Of a stretch of DNA of 64,000 nt, positions 1 through 9,836 are shown one piece after another (within the stretch, counting starts at the first letter, position 1; the number at the start of each line of letters is the position of its first letter). The notes under the pieces are model-generated. The model saw only the letters and a list, made by a program, of their open reading frames with translations. It was not told the DNA's origin and made no database searches. A program made the position numbers and the translations under genes. This stretch comes from Methylobacter sp. S3L5C. Its GTDB lineage: Bacteria; Pseudomonadota; Gammaproteobacteria; Methylococcales; Methylomonadaceae. The stretch spans positions 868,001-932,000 of the forward strand of contig NZ_CP076024.1 of the NCBI RefSeq assembly GCF_022788635.1. Reading direction: 5' to 3'.

Positions 1-927
1 CTGGTTACCATTCAGACCGATAGCGCAGGATTACCTGTCAATTCTCTGTTAATAGAGAAAATGTACCCGATTAAACGTGAATTATATCTGAGTATGCTGA
101 TTGACAGAGCCAGTGAACGTATCAGTTTTATCGCCTCGGCAGCGGGTGGCATGGATATAGAAACGATTGCCCATGAATCGCCTGAACAAATTACTTCGGT
201 ACACGTTCATCCTGCCGCAGGCTTAAAAGTCTATCAATGCCGGAAAATTGCCTACACATTGGGTCTTAAAGGATCGCAAATCAAGGCGTTGGAAAAAATA
301 ATGCAAGGCATGTATAACTTGTTTTTAGCCAAAGATGCCAGTCAAATTGAAATTAACCCGCTAATAGAAACCGAGAGCGGCGATTTATTGGCATTGGACG
401 CTAAAATTAACTTTGATGATAACGCGGTAGCCATTCATCCTGATATTTTAGCGATGAAAGATCCTGCCCAGGAAGATGACAAAGAAAACCACGCCCAGCA
501 ATTTGGGCTAAATTATATTACCTTGAAAGGTAATATAGGCTGCATGGTTAATGGTGCAGGACTGGCAATGGCCACTATGGATCTGGTTAAATTAAAAGGT
601 GGCCAGCCTGCAAATTTTCTTGATGTTGGCGGCGGTACCAATGTTGAAAAAGTCTGTGAAGCATTCAAGTTGATTCTGTCTGATACCAGTGTAAAAGCGG
701 TACTGGTCAATATTTTTGGTGGCATCGTGCAGTGTGACGTTATCGCAGCGGGTATTTTGGCCGCTATAGAACAGATTGACGTTACCGTACCTGTGGTAGT
801 GCGTCTGGAAGGTACCAATGTCGAAGAAGGCAGGGCTTTATTGAGTAATACAGGCCATAACATATACGCTGCAAATGATTTGGCACAAGCGGCAGAACAA
901 GTAGTTGCTTTGGCGGAGATGGCATGA
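1..927 (+). CDS. sucC: Succinyl-CoA synthetase beta subunit, 5'-truncated by window edge
   Basis: The reading frame is open from base 1, so the gene begins upstream; 308 residues are present and about 80 N-terminal residues (start of the ATP-grasp fold) are missing compared with the usual ~388. With SucD it converts succinyl-CoA + ADP/GDP + Pi to succinate + CoA + NTP in the TCA cycle. Visible family signatures are IEINPL, the LDAKI stretch, [37 protein letters not shown] and VVVRLEGTN. The internal ATG at 61 is not the start, because conserved SucC sequence continues upstream of it. The stop overlaps the sucD start (ATGA), indicating translational coupling. Malate-CoA ligase (MtkA) is a close relative, but the sequence reads as SucC. 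Confidence 0.95.
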   Translation: MVTIQTDSAGLPVNSLLIEKMYPIKRELYLSMLIDRASERISFIASAAGGMDIETIAHESPEQITSVHVHPAAGLKVYQCRKIAYTLGLKGSQIKALEKIMQGMYNLFLAKDASQIEINPLIETESGDLLALDAKINFDDNAVAIHPDILAMKDPAQEDDKENHAQQFGLNYITLKGNIGCMVNGAGLAMATMDLVKLKGGQPANFLDVGGGTNVEKVCEAFKLILSDTSVKAVLVNIFGGIVQCDVIAAGILAAIEQIDVTVPVVVRLEGTNVEEGRALLSNTGHNIYAANDLAQAAEQVVALAEMA

Positions 928-1790
928 GCATTTTAATAAATAAAGACACTAAAGTTATTTGCCAAGGCTTTACCGGTAAACAAGGCACGTTTCATTCCCA
1001 ACAAACCCTGGACTACGGCACCCAATTAGTGGGAGGCGTTACTCCTGAACGTGGTGGCGATATCCACTTGGGATTACCAGTTTTTAATACCGTTCAAGAT
1101 GCCGTTAACAGCACCGGCGCTTCCGCCAGCGTAATTTATGTACCGCCTTTTTACGCAGCGGATGCCATTCTGGAAGCCGTAGATGCTGGTATCAAACTCA
1201 TCGTTTGTATTACCGAAGGCATTCCCATTTTACAAATGTTGCGGGTCAAAGCGGCAATGGCCAATACGGGAGCCTTATTAATCGGCCCCAACTGTCCGGG
1301 GATTATCACCCCTGGCGAATGTAAAATTGGCATTATGCCGGGTAAAATTCACTTACCCGGGTCTATCGGTATAGTGTCACGCTCAGGTACCTTAACCTAT
1401 GAATCAGTTCATCAAACGACTCAGCAAGGTCTTGGACAAAGTACCTGTGTAGGTATCGGCGGTGATCCAATTCATGGTATGAACTTTGTCGATGTACTCA
1501 GTCGTTTTCAGGCGGATGACCAAACCAAAGGTATCATCATGGTTGGTGAAATAGGTGGCAGCGAAGAAGAAGATGCCGCTGAATACATTAGATCTTACGT
1601 GACTAAACCCGTTGTTGCCTATATCGCGGGACAAACCGCCCCTGCCGGAAAACGCATGGGCCATGCAGGTGCCATTGTAACTGGCGGAAAAGGCACTGCG
1701 ACAGGAAAAATTGCTGCATTAAAAGCGGCCGGGATTGAAGTTTGTTTATCACCAACTGATCTTGGCGTAGCCATGAAAGGTTGCTTGTAA
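924..1790 (+). CDS. sucD: Succinyl-CoA synthetase alpha subunit
   Basis: A 288-residue protein, normal length for SucD. It has the N-terminal CoA-binding Rossmann segment ([20 protein letters not shown]) and the central ligase domain with [32 protein letters not shown] and [16 protein letters not shown]. The phospho-histidine loop [10 protein letters not shown] carries the catalytic His. It forms the heterotetramer with SucC and holds the phospho-His intermediate. Its ATG overlaps the sucC stop by 4 bases, so the two form one operon. A stem-loop with a T-run at 1946-1982 probably ends the transcript. MtkB (malate thiokinase alpha) is the alternative homologue, and nothing nearby suggests a serine cycle. 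Confidence 0.96.
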   Translation: MSILINKDTKVICQGFTGKQGTFHSQQTLDYGTQLVGGVTPERGGDIHLGLPVFNTVQDAVNSTGASASVIYVPPFYAADAILEAVDAGIKLIVCITEGIPILQMLRVKAAMANTGALLIGPNCPGIITPGECKIGIMPGKIHLPGSIGIVSRSGTLTYESVHQTTQQGLGQSTCVGIGGDPIHGMNFVDVLSRFQADDQTKGIIMVGEIGGSEEEDAAEYIRSYVTKPVVAYIAGQTAPAGKRMGHAGAIVTGGKGTATGKIAALKAAGIEVCLSPTDLGVAMKGCL

Positions 1791-1813
1791 AAAAACCATA
1801 ACCGCTAAATCTA

Positions 1814-1935
1814 TAGATTCTCAAATAAATAATTTCGATACTATCAGATACCATCCCTTCAAGGGATGTTATCTGTATGAGCTTAAAGCGACGTTTATTG
1901 GAAATTTAATTTCTTAAAATTCATACAATAATTTT
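1814..1935 (+). repeat. Dispersed hairpin repeat, copy A
   Basis: About 120 bases starting TAGATTC and ending TAATTTT, sharing long blocks with 9717-9836 and 18483-18575 (for example ATAAATAATTTCGAT, TTATCTGTAT and GGAAATTTAATTTCT). Its core 1845-1875 is a 31-base near-perfect palindrome: a 15-base arm CAGATACCATCCCTT, one central base, and a second arm pairing at 14 of 15 positions. It lies just after sucD. It is probably a non-coding, REP/MITE-like genomic repeat. Confidence 0.75.
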
Positions 1936-1945
1936 AAAGAGTATC

Positions 1946-1982
1946 AACACGAAGAAATAAACTTCGTATCTTCGTGTTTTTG
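1946..1982 (+). terminator. Rho-independent terminator after sucCD
   Basis: Perfect 10-base arms AACACGAAGA and TCTTCGTGTT flank a 13-base loop and run into TTTTT. It lies about 155 bases after the sucD stop, between convergent sucD and miaA. I see no gene in the rest of the gap to 2193. Confidence 0.7.
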
Positions 1983-2193
1983 ATCCGATCATGGCTTTCC
2001 AGCTCAACCCGCGTTCTAACGGTTCTTGATCCATAGCCAGTCTTTGTGACTTTTTATAATTACCACAACCTTCTTGTCTCCAGTCAAGTCATCGGTCTTT
2101 TTCTTTTATTCACTGATGTTGCGCAGCAGTTAATCGTAATTTTTGTTTGCCGCCCCGAGCACCTAAACAATAAAAGCTATCGCGATAACGATA

Positions 2194-3144
2194 CTAAAAT
2201 TCTTCCCTGCTACTCATTACAGTCGCCAAGACTTCTTGCAATAAATCCGCTTGCCCGGTCTGAAAACTGATTGCATCCGTTTCTCTACGTAACCAGGTAA
2301 ATTGGCGTTTAGCTAATTGTCGGGTCGCGATAATGCCTTTTTCTGTCATACTTTCAAGACTGTCCTCACCTTGCAGATAGGCCCAGATTTGACGATAGCC
2401 TACGGCACGAATTGCCGGCATTTTTTCGTTTAAATCACCACGTTGGTAGAGCGCTTCTACTTCACTAATAAAGCCTTGTTCCAGCATATTTCGAAAACGT
2501 TGAGCAATGATATCATGTAGAATTTTCCGGTCTGACGGGGCAATAATCAGTTTTATTTGTTGATAAGGAAAGTCTTCACCCTGAACTGTATCAAAAAAAG
2601 AGGACAAGGGTTTGCCACTAATTTCGTAGACTTCCAAAGCGCGTTGAATTCGTTGTGGGTCATTTGGATGAATCCTCGCCGCCGCCAGTGGATCAATATC
2701 AGCCAGCCGTTGATGCAAGGCCTCTTTACCCAAGCGTTCTAAATCGTCATCCAATTTAGCTCTGATCGCCGGATTGGCTTCAGGTAATACGGCAAGTCCC
2801 TTTAATAGCGCATTAAAATAAAGCATGGTACCACCCACTAAAATCGGTATTTTTCCACGCCCGGTTATAGAGGACATTAAAGCAAGTGCTTGTGTTCTAA
2901 ACTGGCCGGTAGAAAACGATTCTGATGGATCCAAAATATCTATCAGATAATGGGAAATACCACCTCTTTCTTCCAGTGTGGGCTTGGCTGTACCGATGTC
3001 CATGCCTTTAAATACCAACGCAGAGTCCACACTAATAATCTCACCATCCAACTCCTGCGCCAATTGAACAGATAGAGCCGTCTTCCCTGAAGCCGTTGGT
3101 CCCATTAAGAAAATAGCTGGCGGCAATGGCTGTTTTTTTATCAT
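2194..3144 (-). CDS. miaA: tRNA dimethylallyltransferase MiaA
   Basis: A 316-residue protein, standard length. It transfers a dimethylallyl group from DMAPP to N6 of A37 in tRNAs that read UNN codons. The P-loop is [11 protein letters not shown] (residues ~15-25), followed by [17 protein letters not shown], the [15 protein letters not shown] segment, and the C-terminal tRNA-contact helix with [15 protein letters not shown] start at 3144. It lies 32 bases downstream of mutL in the same orientation, matching the conserved gammaproteobacterial amiB/C-mutL-miaA order. hfq, which often follows, is absent here. Confidence 0.97.
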   Translation of the reverse strand: MIKKQPLPPAIFLMGPTASGKTALSVQLAQELDGEIISVDSALVFKGMDIGTAKPTLEERGGISHYLIDILDPSESFSTGQFRTQALALMSSITGRGKIPILVGGTMLYFNALLKGLAVLPEANPAIRAKLDDDLERLGKEALHQRLADIDPLAAARIHPNDPQRIQRALEVYEISGKPLSSFFDTVQGEDFPYQQIKLIIAPSDRKILHDIIAQRFRNMLEQGFISEVEALYQRGDLNEKMPAIRAVGYRQIWAYLQGEDSLESMTEKGIIATRQLAKRQFTWLRRETDAISFQTGQADLLQEVLATVMSSREEF

Positions 3145-3176
3145 ACCGGAATTCTGTTACGCATTACTGATATCGG

Positions 3177-5027
3177 TTATTGACCGCGCATGAAAAATTT
3201 ATCAAGATCGTTAGTTGATAATTCTATCCAAGTCGGCCTGCCGTGATTGCATTGTCCTATTCTTTCGGTTTGCTCCATATCCCTAAGCAATGCGTTCATC
3301 TCGTCTACGCTCAAACGGCGACGCGCACGGATAGCACCATGACAGGCGATAGTTGCCAATAACCGGTTGGATTGTTCCTGTATACGCTGACTCATGCCAT
3401 GCTCGTTTATATCAGCCAGTACATCACGTATCAAGGTTTCTTTATCAATGTTGCCCAATAAAGCTGGCGTTGATCGCAAAACAATCGTTTCAGGGCCGGA
3501 CCGGTTAAGCTCAAACCCTAACGTACTAAAAAACTCATGTTCTTGTTCTGCCAGATCAGCTTCTGCCAAACTGACGTTTATCTTAATCGGCAGCAACAAA
3601 GGTTGGCAAGGTATCGACCCTAATTGATATTGCTTTTTCAGACGCTCGTAGGTCACTCGTTCATGGGCTGCATGGGCATCAACGAGAATGATGCCTTTAG
3701 GAGTTTCGGCCAGAATATAAATATTATGCAAATGCGCGATAGCATAGCCTAACGGATGAGTATCCTGTGTTGAAGATAGTACTGGTACTGGGGCTAGCGA
3801 TGGTTGCTGCTTTTGTACAAACTGATCGTCCGGATACAATGAAGCATAAGCGCTTATTGTTTCCGCTACCGTAGGCAGTGACGTTTGTAGAGGCTGCCTT
3901 GGACTATAATCCGGTTTACGATCAAAATTTGAACTTGCCTGCGGCGTTGGTTTAAAATGCGGCTCATATTGCCTGGTTACGTTATCGCTAACCTGATCGA
4001 CTTCTACTACCTCGACACCGTGTTCCGGCCTGACATTGGCCAGGGACCGGTGTAATGCTGTAAACAAGAAATCGTGAACCAAACGACCTTCTCTAAACCT
4101 GACTTCCAGTTTTGCCGGATGTGCATTAACATCAACCAGAGTCGGGTCAAGTACCAAATACAAGACAAAAACCGAGTGTCGCCCATGAAACAAGACATCC
4201 TGATAGGCTTGCTTAACAGCGTGGGAAACCAGTTTATCCCTTATCAACCGACCGTTGACATAAAAAAACTGCATATCCTGCTGACTGCGGGAAAAGGTCG
4301 GCAACCCAACCCAACCGCTTAATTGCAAGCCTGATGCGGCAAAGTCAATTTTTACCGAACTCTCAATAAAAGCGGATCCGCAAATACCGGCAATCCTTTG
4401 CTCTTGCGCGCTATCCGTTACTGCGGGTTTTAAATTAAGCACTTCTTTTTGATTATGCGATAACGTAAAACCAATATCAAAGCGGCTCAGCGCCATTCTT
4501 TTTATTAACGTTTCAATATGGGCAAATTCGGTTTTTTCAGTTTTTAAAAACTTGCGTCTGGCTGGTGTATTATAAAATAAATCGCGCACATCAACCGTAG
4601 TGCCTTGAGGATGCGGATCGGGTTGCGGATCAAAGTTCTGTTCGGAGCCGTCTGCCATTACACTCCAGGCGCACTGGGCATCGGCAGTACGGGAAATTAA
4701 AGTAAGTCTGGCAACAGAACTGATACTGGGCAGGGCTTCACCACGAAAACCCATGCTGGCTACCTGTTCCAGATCCTGTAAGCTGGAAATTTTACTGGTC
4801 GCATGTCGTGATAAGGCAAGCGACAAGTCCTCTTTGACTATACCTGAACCATCATCCCTGATTTTTATCAGCCGGGCACCGCCCTGCTCAATATCAATGG
4901 TGATCTGCCTCGCTCCGGCATCAAAACAATTTTCAACCAGCTCTTTAACCACAGAAGAAGGTCTTTCGACTACTTCACCTGCAGCAATTTGATTAACCAG
5001 TTGAATGGGGAGTGAATGAATACGCAT
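3177..5027 (-). CDS. mutL: DNA mismatch repair protein MutL
   Basis: A 616-residue GHKL ATPase, full length. The N-terminal domain has IAAGEVVERPSSVVKELVEN (motif I with the catalytic Glu and Asn), DDGSGI and GFRGEALPSISS. The linker around residues 350-425 is poorly conserved and Pro/Gln-rich. The C-terminal dimerisation domain has DAHAAHERVTYERLKKQ and ACHGAIRARRRLS, and lacks an obvious DQHA(x)2E(x)4E endonuclease motif, as in Dam-dependent gammaproteobacteria. It links MutS mismatch recognition to MutH/UvrD. Its upstream operon partner amiC is now separated from it by an IS1-family element, so its promoter context may have changed. Confidence 0.97.
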   Translation of the reverse strand: MRIHSLPIQLVNQIAAGEVVERPSSVVKELVENCFDAGARQITIDIEQGGARLIKIRDDGSGIVKEDLSLALSRHATSKISSLQDLEQVASMGFRGEALPSISSVARLTLISRTADAQCAWSVMADGSEQNFDPQPDPHPQGTTVDVRDLFYNTPARRKFLKTEKTEFAHIETLIKRMALSRFDIGFTLSHNQKEVLNLKPAVTDSAQEQRIAGICGSAFIESSVKIDFAASGLQLSGWVGLPTFSRSQQDMQFFYVNGRLIRDKLVSHAVKQAYQDVLFHGRHSVFVLYLVLDPTLVDVNAHPAKLEVRFREGRLVHDFLFTALHRSLANVRPEHGVEVVEVDQVSDNVTRQYEPHFKPTPQASSNFDRKPDYSPRQPLQTSLPTVAETISAYASLYPDDQFVQKQQPSLAPVPVLSSTQDTHPLGYAIAHLHNIYILAETPKGIILVDAHAAHERVTYERLKKQYQLGSIPCQPLLLPIKINVSLAEADLAEQEHEFFSTLGFELNRSGPETIVLRSTPALLGNIDKETLIRDVLADINEHGMSQRIQEQSNRLLATIACHGAIRARRRLSVDEMNALLRDMEQTERIGQCNHGRPTWIELSTNDLDKFFMRGQ

Positions 5028-5077
5028 AGACAGTTACTATAAATTATTTATCTGAAAATCTATAGTATTATTGATTT

Positions 5078-5931
5078 GGTAGTGGGTGAAATCTGTAATC
5101 ATATGTAAATATCAAGTCCAAACTCAACTTTATTGATTAATAATCCGATGACCCTATCATGCATCAATTCCAGCTTCAAAAAGCAAATTGTTTTGCGTAC
5201 CAGACGTTTAATCCACGTCCTAAAGTTTAGATTTTTACGTTCTATTTTTTGGGTATTGCGCTTACCAATTTCATGCTTATCGGCATCAATATGGCGTTCA
5301 TAGGCACCCCAATCATCTGTGTAGTACCGCTTGATGCCAAATGGTTCAAGTAACGCTTTGAGTTTTTGAAAAACCACATCCTTACACTTGCCGAACATAT
5401 AGGCAAGCACGGTGTTGGTAGCGTGGTCAACAGCGTGCCAGAGCCAACGTTGGTTGGATTTATTACCGACATAAGACCACTGTTCGTCGAGTTCTGCCTC
5501 ACAACCTGCGTCCTCTAGCCTGACGTTCAGTTCGCCGCTGGCACTCAGCTCAAATATTTTGGGATTAACCTGAACAAGACTGACGGCTTTATTTCTCAAC
5601 GTGTTAATAACCGTATTCTTATCGATTTTTAGCACACGACCAGTATCACGAATACCGCTGCCATTGATTGCCATATCAATCACCCGCTTCTTTATGCCTG
5701 GCTCGCAGGCTCGGTAACGATATTTCAGCATAAAGGTTTTAGTTGGGCAATCTGGCTCTCGGCAACGGTAACGTTGTTCACCGTGCGCATTATATCCGGC
5801 TGACGAAATATGGTTGCTGTTACACTGGCGACAGGTAACTTGTTGATAACAGGTCATGGTCAATATTATGGGTTTTAATCGAAATGTCATAACTTCAAGT
5901 ATATTGAAAATTACAGATTTCACCCACTACC
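5078..5931 (-). mobile_element. IS1-family insertion sequence
   Basis: An 854-base element bounded by perfect 22-base terminal inverted repeats (5078-5099 and 5910-5931), starting GGTAGTGGGTGAAATCTGTA at the left end. It contains one transposase gene filling almost the whole element. No clean 8-9-base target duplication is visible: the flanks read ATTGATTT and GATTATTT, sharing only GATT with an offset. It separates amiC from mutL. Confidence 0.9.
5099..5857 (-). CDS. IS1-family transposase, single ORF
   Basis: The open frame extends upstream into the inverted repeat, but the ATG at 5857 (252 residues, beginning MTCYQQVTCRQC) matches the normal InsA-like start. The N-terminal zinc ribbon has CRQC and a second Cys pair, and is followed by a helix-turn-helix. 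The catalytic region has DEQWSYVGNK, YYTDDWGAYE and the QKIERKNLNFRTWIKRL block that contains the third acidic residue, as in InsB. In E. coli IS1, InsA and InsB are joined by frameshifting; here they are one continuous frame, as in a known IS1 subgroup. The gene looks intact. Confidence 0.92.
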   Translation of the reverse strand: MTCYQQVTCRQCNSNHISSAGYNAHGEQRYRCREPDCPTKTFMLKYRYRACEPGIKKRVIDMAINGSGIRDTGRVLKIDKNTVINTLRNKAVSLVQVNPKIFELSASGELNVRLEDAGCEAELDEQWSYVGNKSNQRWLWHAVDHATNTVLAYMFGKCKDVVFQKLKALLEPFGIKRYYTDDWGAYERHIDADKHEIGKRNTQKIERKNLNFRTWIKRLVRKTICFLKLELMHDRVIGLLINKVEFGLDIYI

Positions 5932-6455
5932 GATTATTTTAAAGGCAAGACTGTTTTAATGGGGCTCGGCCTTTACATTCAATTATTCCACCACCATACC
6001 AAAGAACGGCTTTATGGTTTTGTTTGATAAGCGGTACCTGACGTTACCGCAGAAACAAGACAGACTTAATATCGGAGTCTGAAGATATATGTTGCAGAAG
6101 TAGACTATAACTTTCTGGCAGTATATAGAGCCATAAATTAAGTACGCACTACAGAAAGTATATCGCTAAATCAACTTTAGACTATTTAATTAATGTCTGT
6201 TTGAAAGCAAATACTTACCGTTGCGGCGAAGAGTTTTATAACACTCAATGTTCAAGTTTTTAATTCTTGATTTTAAAGAATGCTGATAAATCATGCCTGA
6301 CAACCAAGTAACTATGATATAGCAGCTGAACGCATTGACCAAAATTCCTTGATTTATCTGGGACCATCTCAGTCAAGCTAAAAAACTTGAACATCGAGTA
6401 ACAGGCTTATCCACAAAATAATGTGCATAATTTTTGTTGGCGCTGTGATCAAAAC
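5932..6455. other. Intergenic region between IS and amiC
   Basis: About 520 bases with no convincing gene. A 22-codon open frame begins at the ATG near 5959 and has no recognisable product. The only clear structure is the inverted repeat at 6243-6399, described separately. The amiC-mutL spacing is normally short, so much of this sequence is probably acquired or decayed. Confidence 0.5.
6243..6399. repeat. 157-base segment bounded by 19-base inverted repeats
   Basis: The left arm ACTCAATGTTCAAGTTTTT (6243-6261) is matched in inverse orientation at 6381-6399 with 18 of 19 positions. The interior is AT-rich and has no open frame of note. It could be a small non-autonomous element (MITE). A 3-base AAC occurs on both outer sides, which is too short to prove a target duplication. 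Confidence 0.45.
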
Positions 6456-7688
6456 CTACATATCCAAGGCCGCAACTCTGTCATCAACGGGAGCAGATTG
6501 TCTAAAATAACCCAGCACACCTTTAAAAATAGCATTAGCTACTTTTGATTGATAGCTATTACTTAATAAGTTTCGCTCTTCTGATGCGTTAGAAATGAAA
6601 GCAGTTTCAACCAATATGGAGGGTATATCAGGCGATTTTAATACCAAAAAACCTGCTTTTTGTACGGAAAGCTTATGTAATTGCGAAATAGTATCAAAGT
6701 GCTTTAATACCTGCTTGGCAACATTAGCACTCGCTTCCTGAGTTGCCGTTTGCGACAAATCCAATAGAACTGATGCTAAAATATCCTCTTTATCGCTAAG
6801 ACTAACGCCCACTAAATCAGCAGCATTTGCGGTATCCGCCAGCCAACGCGCGGCTTCACTTGAGGCTCCGGTGGTGGATAAGGTATAGACGGAAGCCCCC
6901 TTAACGCCGGCATCCTGAAAAGCATCGGCATGTATTGAGATAAATAAATCCGCTTTAGCGGCTCGGGCAATTTTCATCCGGTCTCTAAGACCAACATAAT
7001 AGTCACCTTTACGAATCATCACGGCTTTCATACCAGACTGTTTACTAATCAATGCTTCCAATTTCTTGGCAATTTCAAAGGTAACTTTTTTCTCTTCAGT
7101 GCCCTGAGGTCCATGAGCACCGGGATCATTACCACCGTGCCCCGGATCAATGGCGATCACTATATCATTGGCGGTTACCGCTGCAATCAATTTACCGGCA
7201 ATTGATTTAGTCGCGACTGTCTTGGGTTGAAAAGACTGGCTCGCAGCCAGCTTGGTCACTTCATCTCCGGTTATTGTGGCGACAATAGGATCTTTATTAA
7301 GCAAATCAATGACCAGAACATGTTCATTGCTATTATTGGCGCTTAATGAGAATTTTTTCGTGCTAATCGGCATTTTCAAATCAACAACAATTCTTAAATC
7401 AGTGCCGTCTTTTATTCCTGAGCGGACTCGGGTAAATAATGGATGCGCTATAGAAGGTTGATTTAATGAATGCTTTAACCGGGCATTTTTAATATCAATG
7501 ACCAATCGCGACGGATTATCCATAACAAAAAACCGATGCTCTGTTGATGCTGTCACATCAAACGCCATGCTATTTTGTTTTGAACTAGTAGTATATCGTA
7601 ATGAATTTACGTTGATTTGTTGCGCATAACTCGACACAGACAATAACTGTAATCCAACGAAGAACAAGATTTTCCAGTAATTTATCAT
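6456..7688 (-). CDS. amiC: N-acetylmuramoyl-L-alanine amidase (AMIN + Amidase_3)
   Basis: A 410-residue periplasmic amidase that cleaves the bond between MurNAc and L-Ala in septal peptidoglycan during daughter-cell separation. The ATG at 7688 is preferred over an upstream in-frame TTG: a GGGGGA element lies about 8 bases before it, and the product begins with a typical signal peptide ending near SSYAQQ. An AMIN domain (about residues 25-135) is followed by a linker and the Amidase_3 zinc domain, with AIDPGHGGNDPGAHG (Zn His), FISIHADAF (second His) and SILVETAFISN (catalytic Glu). It lies downstream of nnr-tsaE. The IS1 element and a ~520-base gap now separate it from mutL. Confidence 0.94.
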   Translation of the reverse strand: MINYWKILFFVGLQLLSVSSYAQQINVNSLRYTTSSKQNSMAFDVTASTEHRFFVMDNPSRLVIDIKNARLKHSLNQPSIAHPLFTRVRSGIKDGTDLRIVVDLKMPISTKKFSLSANNSNEHVLVIDLLNKDPIVATITGDEVTKLAASQSFQPKTVATKSIAGKLIAAVTANDIVIAIDPGHGGNDPGAHGPQGTEEKKVTFEIAKKLEALISKQSGMKAVMIRKGDYYVGLRDRMKIARAAKADLFISIHADAFQDAGVKGASVYTLSTTGASSEAARWLADTANAADLVGVSLSDKEDILASVLLDLSQTATQEASANVAKQVLKHFDTISQLHKLSVQKAGFLVLKSPDIPSILVETAFISNASEERNLLSNSYQSKVANAIFKGVLGYFRQSAPVDDRVAALDM

Positions 7689-7775
7689 ATCAACATCCCC
7701 CAACGACAATAATTTGCTTTAAATTATGCCAATATGTCGTTGTTTTTATAAATCCTTTGCAAGTTTTTTAAAGTT

Positions 7776-8195
7776 TTAAGAAACATACTCTAAATTTACC
7801 GACCGGGCAAGCCCTTGTGGTTTTAAAGTAACAATTATATTCGGTTGTGGCAAAAAACCTTTGCCGTTATCTGGCCACTCAATAAAACAGACACTGTCTT
7901 GGTCAAAATAATCTCTTATGCCTATCCATTCAAGTTCTTCAGGATCAACGACGCGGTATAAATCAAAATGAAATATTTTACGACCATCGACCACGTACTC
8001 TTCAACTAACGTGTAAGTTGGGCTTTTAACCGTGCCATTATAGCCAGCCGCCCGAAGAAAACCTCTGGCTAATGTCGTTTTTCCTGCTCCCAAGTCGCCC
8101 TGTAAAAAAATCAGACATTTTGTGGGCACCGACTTAAACAATTCGGCACCCAATTGCTCGGTTGCTTCCGTACTATCCAAATAGCGCTGCATCAT
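7776..8195 (-). CDS. tsaE: tRNA threonylcarbamoyladenosine biosynthesis ATPase TsaE
   Basis: A 139-residue small P-loop protein of the t6A pathway, which works with TsaB and TsaD to modify A37 of ANN-reading tRNAs. It shows GDLGAGKTTLARG (Walker A), SPTYTLVEEY (switch region), HFDLYRV and FIEWPDNG, the standard TsaE series. The ATG overlaps the nnr stop by 4 bases (ATGA), so it is co-translated with nnr. The amiC start follows after about 87 bases. Confidence 0.95.
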   Translation of the reverse strand: MMQRYLDSTEATEQLGAELFKSVPTKCLIFLQGDLGAGKTTLARGFLRAAGYNGTVKSPTYTLVEEYVVDGRKIFHFDLYRVVDPEELEWIGIRDYFDQDSVCFIEWPDNGKGFLPQPNIIVTLKPQGLARSVNLEYVS

Positions 8196-9652
8196 ACAAT
8201 CTTTCTGAGGTAAGGCATTAAATCACTGGCCAACAGACCTCTTTCACCGTCCTTTTCTGCAGCTAAATCAGCGGCCAGTCCATGATGATAAACGCCTTGT
8301 TGTGCCGCATTTTTCAAGGACAAGCCTTGTGCAAGCAAGCCGGCAATCACACCCGCAAGTACATCGCCCATACCCCCTGAAGCCATGCCCGGATTTCCTG
8401 TCGTAGAAACGGCACAATCATTTTCAGAGGCAATTAGTGTACCGGCACCTTTAAGAACCGCAATACCGTCATATTTGGCCTGAATAGCTGAAACAGAGGC
8501 AAACCGGTCTTGTTGAATTTCCGCCGTAGAACAATTTAATAAACGGGCGGCTTCACCTGGATGAGGAGTTAAAACCCAGTCAGCATTTTTTACCGGCGAG
8601 CGAGCCAATAAATTTAAACCATCAGCATCAATGATCAATAATTTTTGCGCTTTTATGGTCGCTGTAAAAAGTTCTTTTGCCCAATCACTTTGCCCCAAGC
8701 CCGGGCCTATCACAATAATACTGGCCTTTTCCAACAAACAGGCAAGCTGCTTTGCACTGTCTACACCATGACACATTAATTCAGGCCGGTTTAGATTCAT
8801 TAACCCGGCATGTTCTGTCCGTGTTGCGATACTAACCAATCCGGCACCCACTCGCAAAGCCGCTTCACCAGCCAGTCTTGCAGCACCGGAATAACCCAAA
8901 TCACCACCGACTATCAGCACATGTCCGTAATTACCTTTATGAGCACAACGATCGCGACGCGGTAACGGCGTTTTAACAACACGAACCGCCGACGCTGCAA
9001 CTTCTTGAAAAAGAGACATCGGCACGGCTAATGAAGCATAAGCAATTTCACCGCAATAGTCAGCCGCTTGCCCGGTAAATAAACCTTGTTTTAACGCAAT
9101 AAAAGTAACGGTACAGTCTGCTTTTACAGCGCACCCCAGCACATTACCGGTATCGGCATTCAAACCAGACGGACTATCCACTGCAACAACATGGGCAGGT
9201 GCCTGATTGATAACCTGAATAGCCACTGCATAAAGCCCCGTTACCGGCCGATCCAGTCCGGTTCCCAACAAGGCATCAACAATGACATCTTCATCAATCA
9301 GTTCATCACCCTGAAAGGGAATAATAACCCCCTTTGCCTCACTATAATTCTGGTAAGCTGTCAAGGCATCACCTTTGCTGTTTTCAGGGTTTGCAAGAGC
9401 ATAAACACTCACTTTCAAGCCGGCTTCCAACGCCAGCCTGGCAACAATATAACCATCGCCGGCGTTATTCCCCGCACCACAAAAAACGGCTACGGATCGT
9501 GTATTGGGCCATTTATTTCTGAAACATTGAAAAACCTCATAACCCGCCCTACTCATTAAGTCAAAACCGGAAATGCCTCGATCTTGTATGGCAATTCGGT
9601 CAAGCTCTCTAACTTGAGCGGTACGATAGAGCGTTAGGGGTAATTTTTGCAT
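8192..9652 (-). CDS. nnr: Bifunctional NAD(P)H-hydrate epimerase/dehydratase
   Basis: A 486-residue fusion that repairs hydrated NAD(P)H. The N-terminal YjeF_N epimerase domain (about 1-215) has [15 protein letters not shown]. The C-terminal ribokinase-like ADP/ATP-dependent dehydratase (about 225-486) has [34 protein letters not shown] and [15 protein letters not shown], the nucleotide-binding signature. Both halves look intact. ATG at 9652. It heads the nnr-tsaE-amiC group; repeat copy B lies between it and purM. Confidence 0.95.
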   Translation of the reverse strand: MQKLPLTLYRTAQVRELDRIAIQDRGISGFDLMSRAGYEVFQCFRNKWPNTRSVAVFCGAGNNAGDGYIVARLALEAGLKVSVYALANPENSKGDALTAYQNYSEAKGVIIPFQGDELIDEDVIVDALLGTGLDRPVTGLYAVAIQVINQAPAHVVAVDSPSGLNADTGNVLGCAVKADCTVTFIALKQGLFTGQAADYCGEIAYASLAVPMSLFQEVAASAVRVVKTPLPRRDRCAHKGNYGHVLIVGGDLGYSGAARLAGEAALRVGAGLVSIATRTEHAGLMNLNRPELMCHGVDSAKQLACLLEKASIIVIGPGLGQSDWAKELFTATIKAQKLLIIDADGLNLLARSPVKNADWVLTPHPGEAARLLNCSTAEIQQDRFASVSAIQAKYDGIAVLKGAGTLIASENDCAVSTTGNPGMASGGMGDVLAGVIAGLLAQGLSLKNAAQQGVYHHGLAADLAAEKDGERGLLASDLMPYLRKIV

Positions 9653-9716
9653 AATAATTATTCGGGTTTAATGCAAGCGGAAAAGAAGGGTCACTGATAA
9701 TAAGTATAATTTTTTG

Positions 9717-9836
9717 TAGATTCCAGGATAAATAATTTCGATGCCAACAGATAACATCGCTTCAAGGGATATTATCTGTATAAACTTATAACGACGTGTA
9801 TGGAAATTTAATTTCTGAAAGATTATAGGCGAACGA
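9717..9836 (+). repeat. Dispersed hairpin repeat, copy B
   Basis: Second copy of the family, in the same orientation as copies A and C, ending at the purM stop codon. The 31-base hairpin at 9748-9778 is kept: arms CAGATAACATCGCTT and AAGGGATATTATCTG pair at 13 of 15 positions. The changes from copy A are scattered substitutions rather than one block. It lies between purM and nnr and could act as a transcript 3' structure for purM. Confidence 0.75.

Noticed and set aside
1-1790. Malate thiokinase (mtkAB) instead of sucCD
   Set aside because: Sequence blocks follow SucC/SucD throughout, and no serine-cycle gene is beside them.
5070-5939. Target-site duplication for the IS1-family element
   Set aside because: The 8 bases on each side do not match; only GATT is shared, with an offset.
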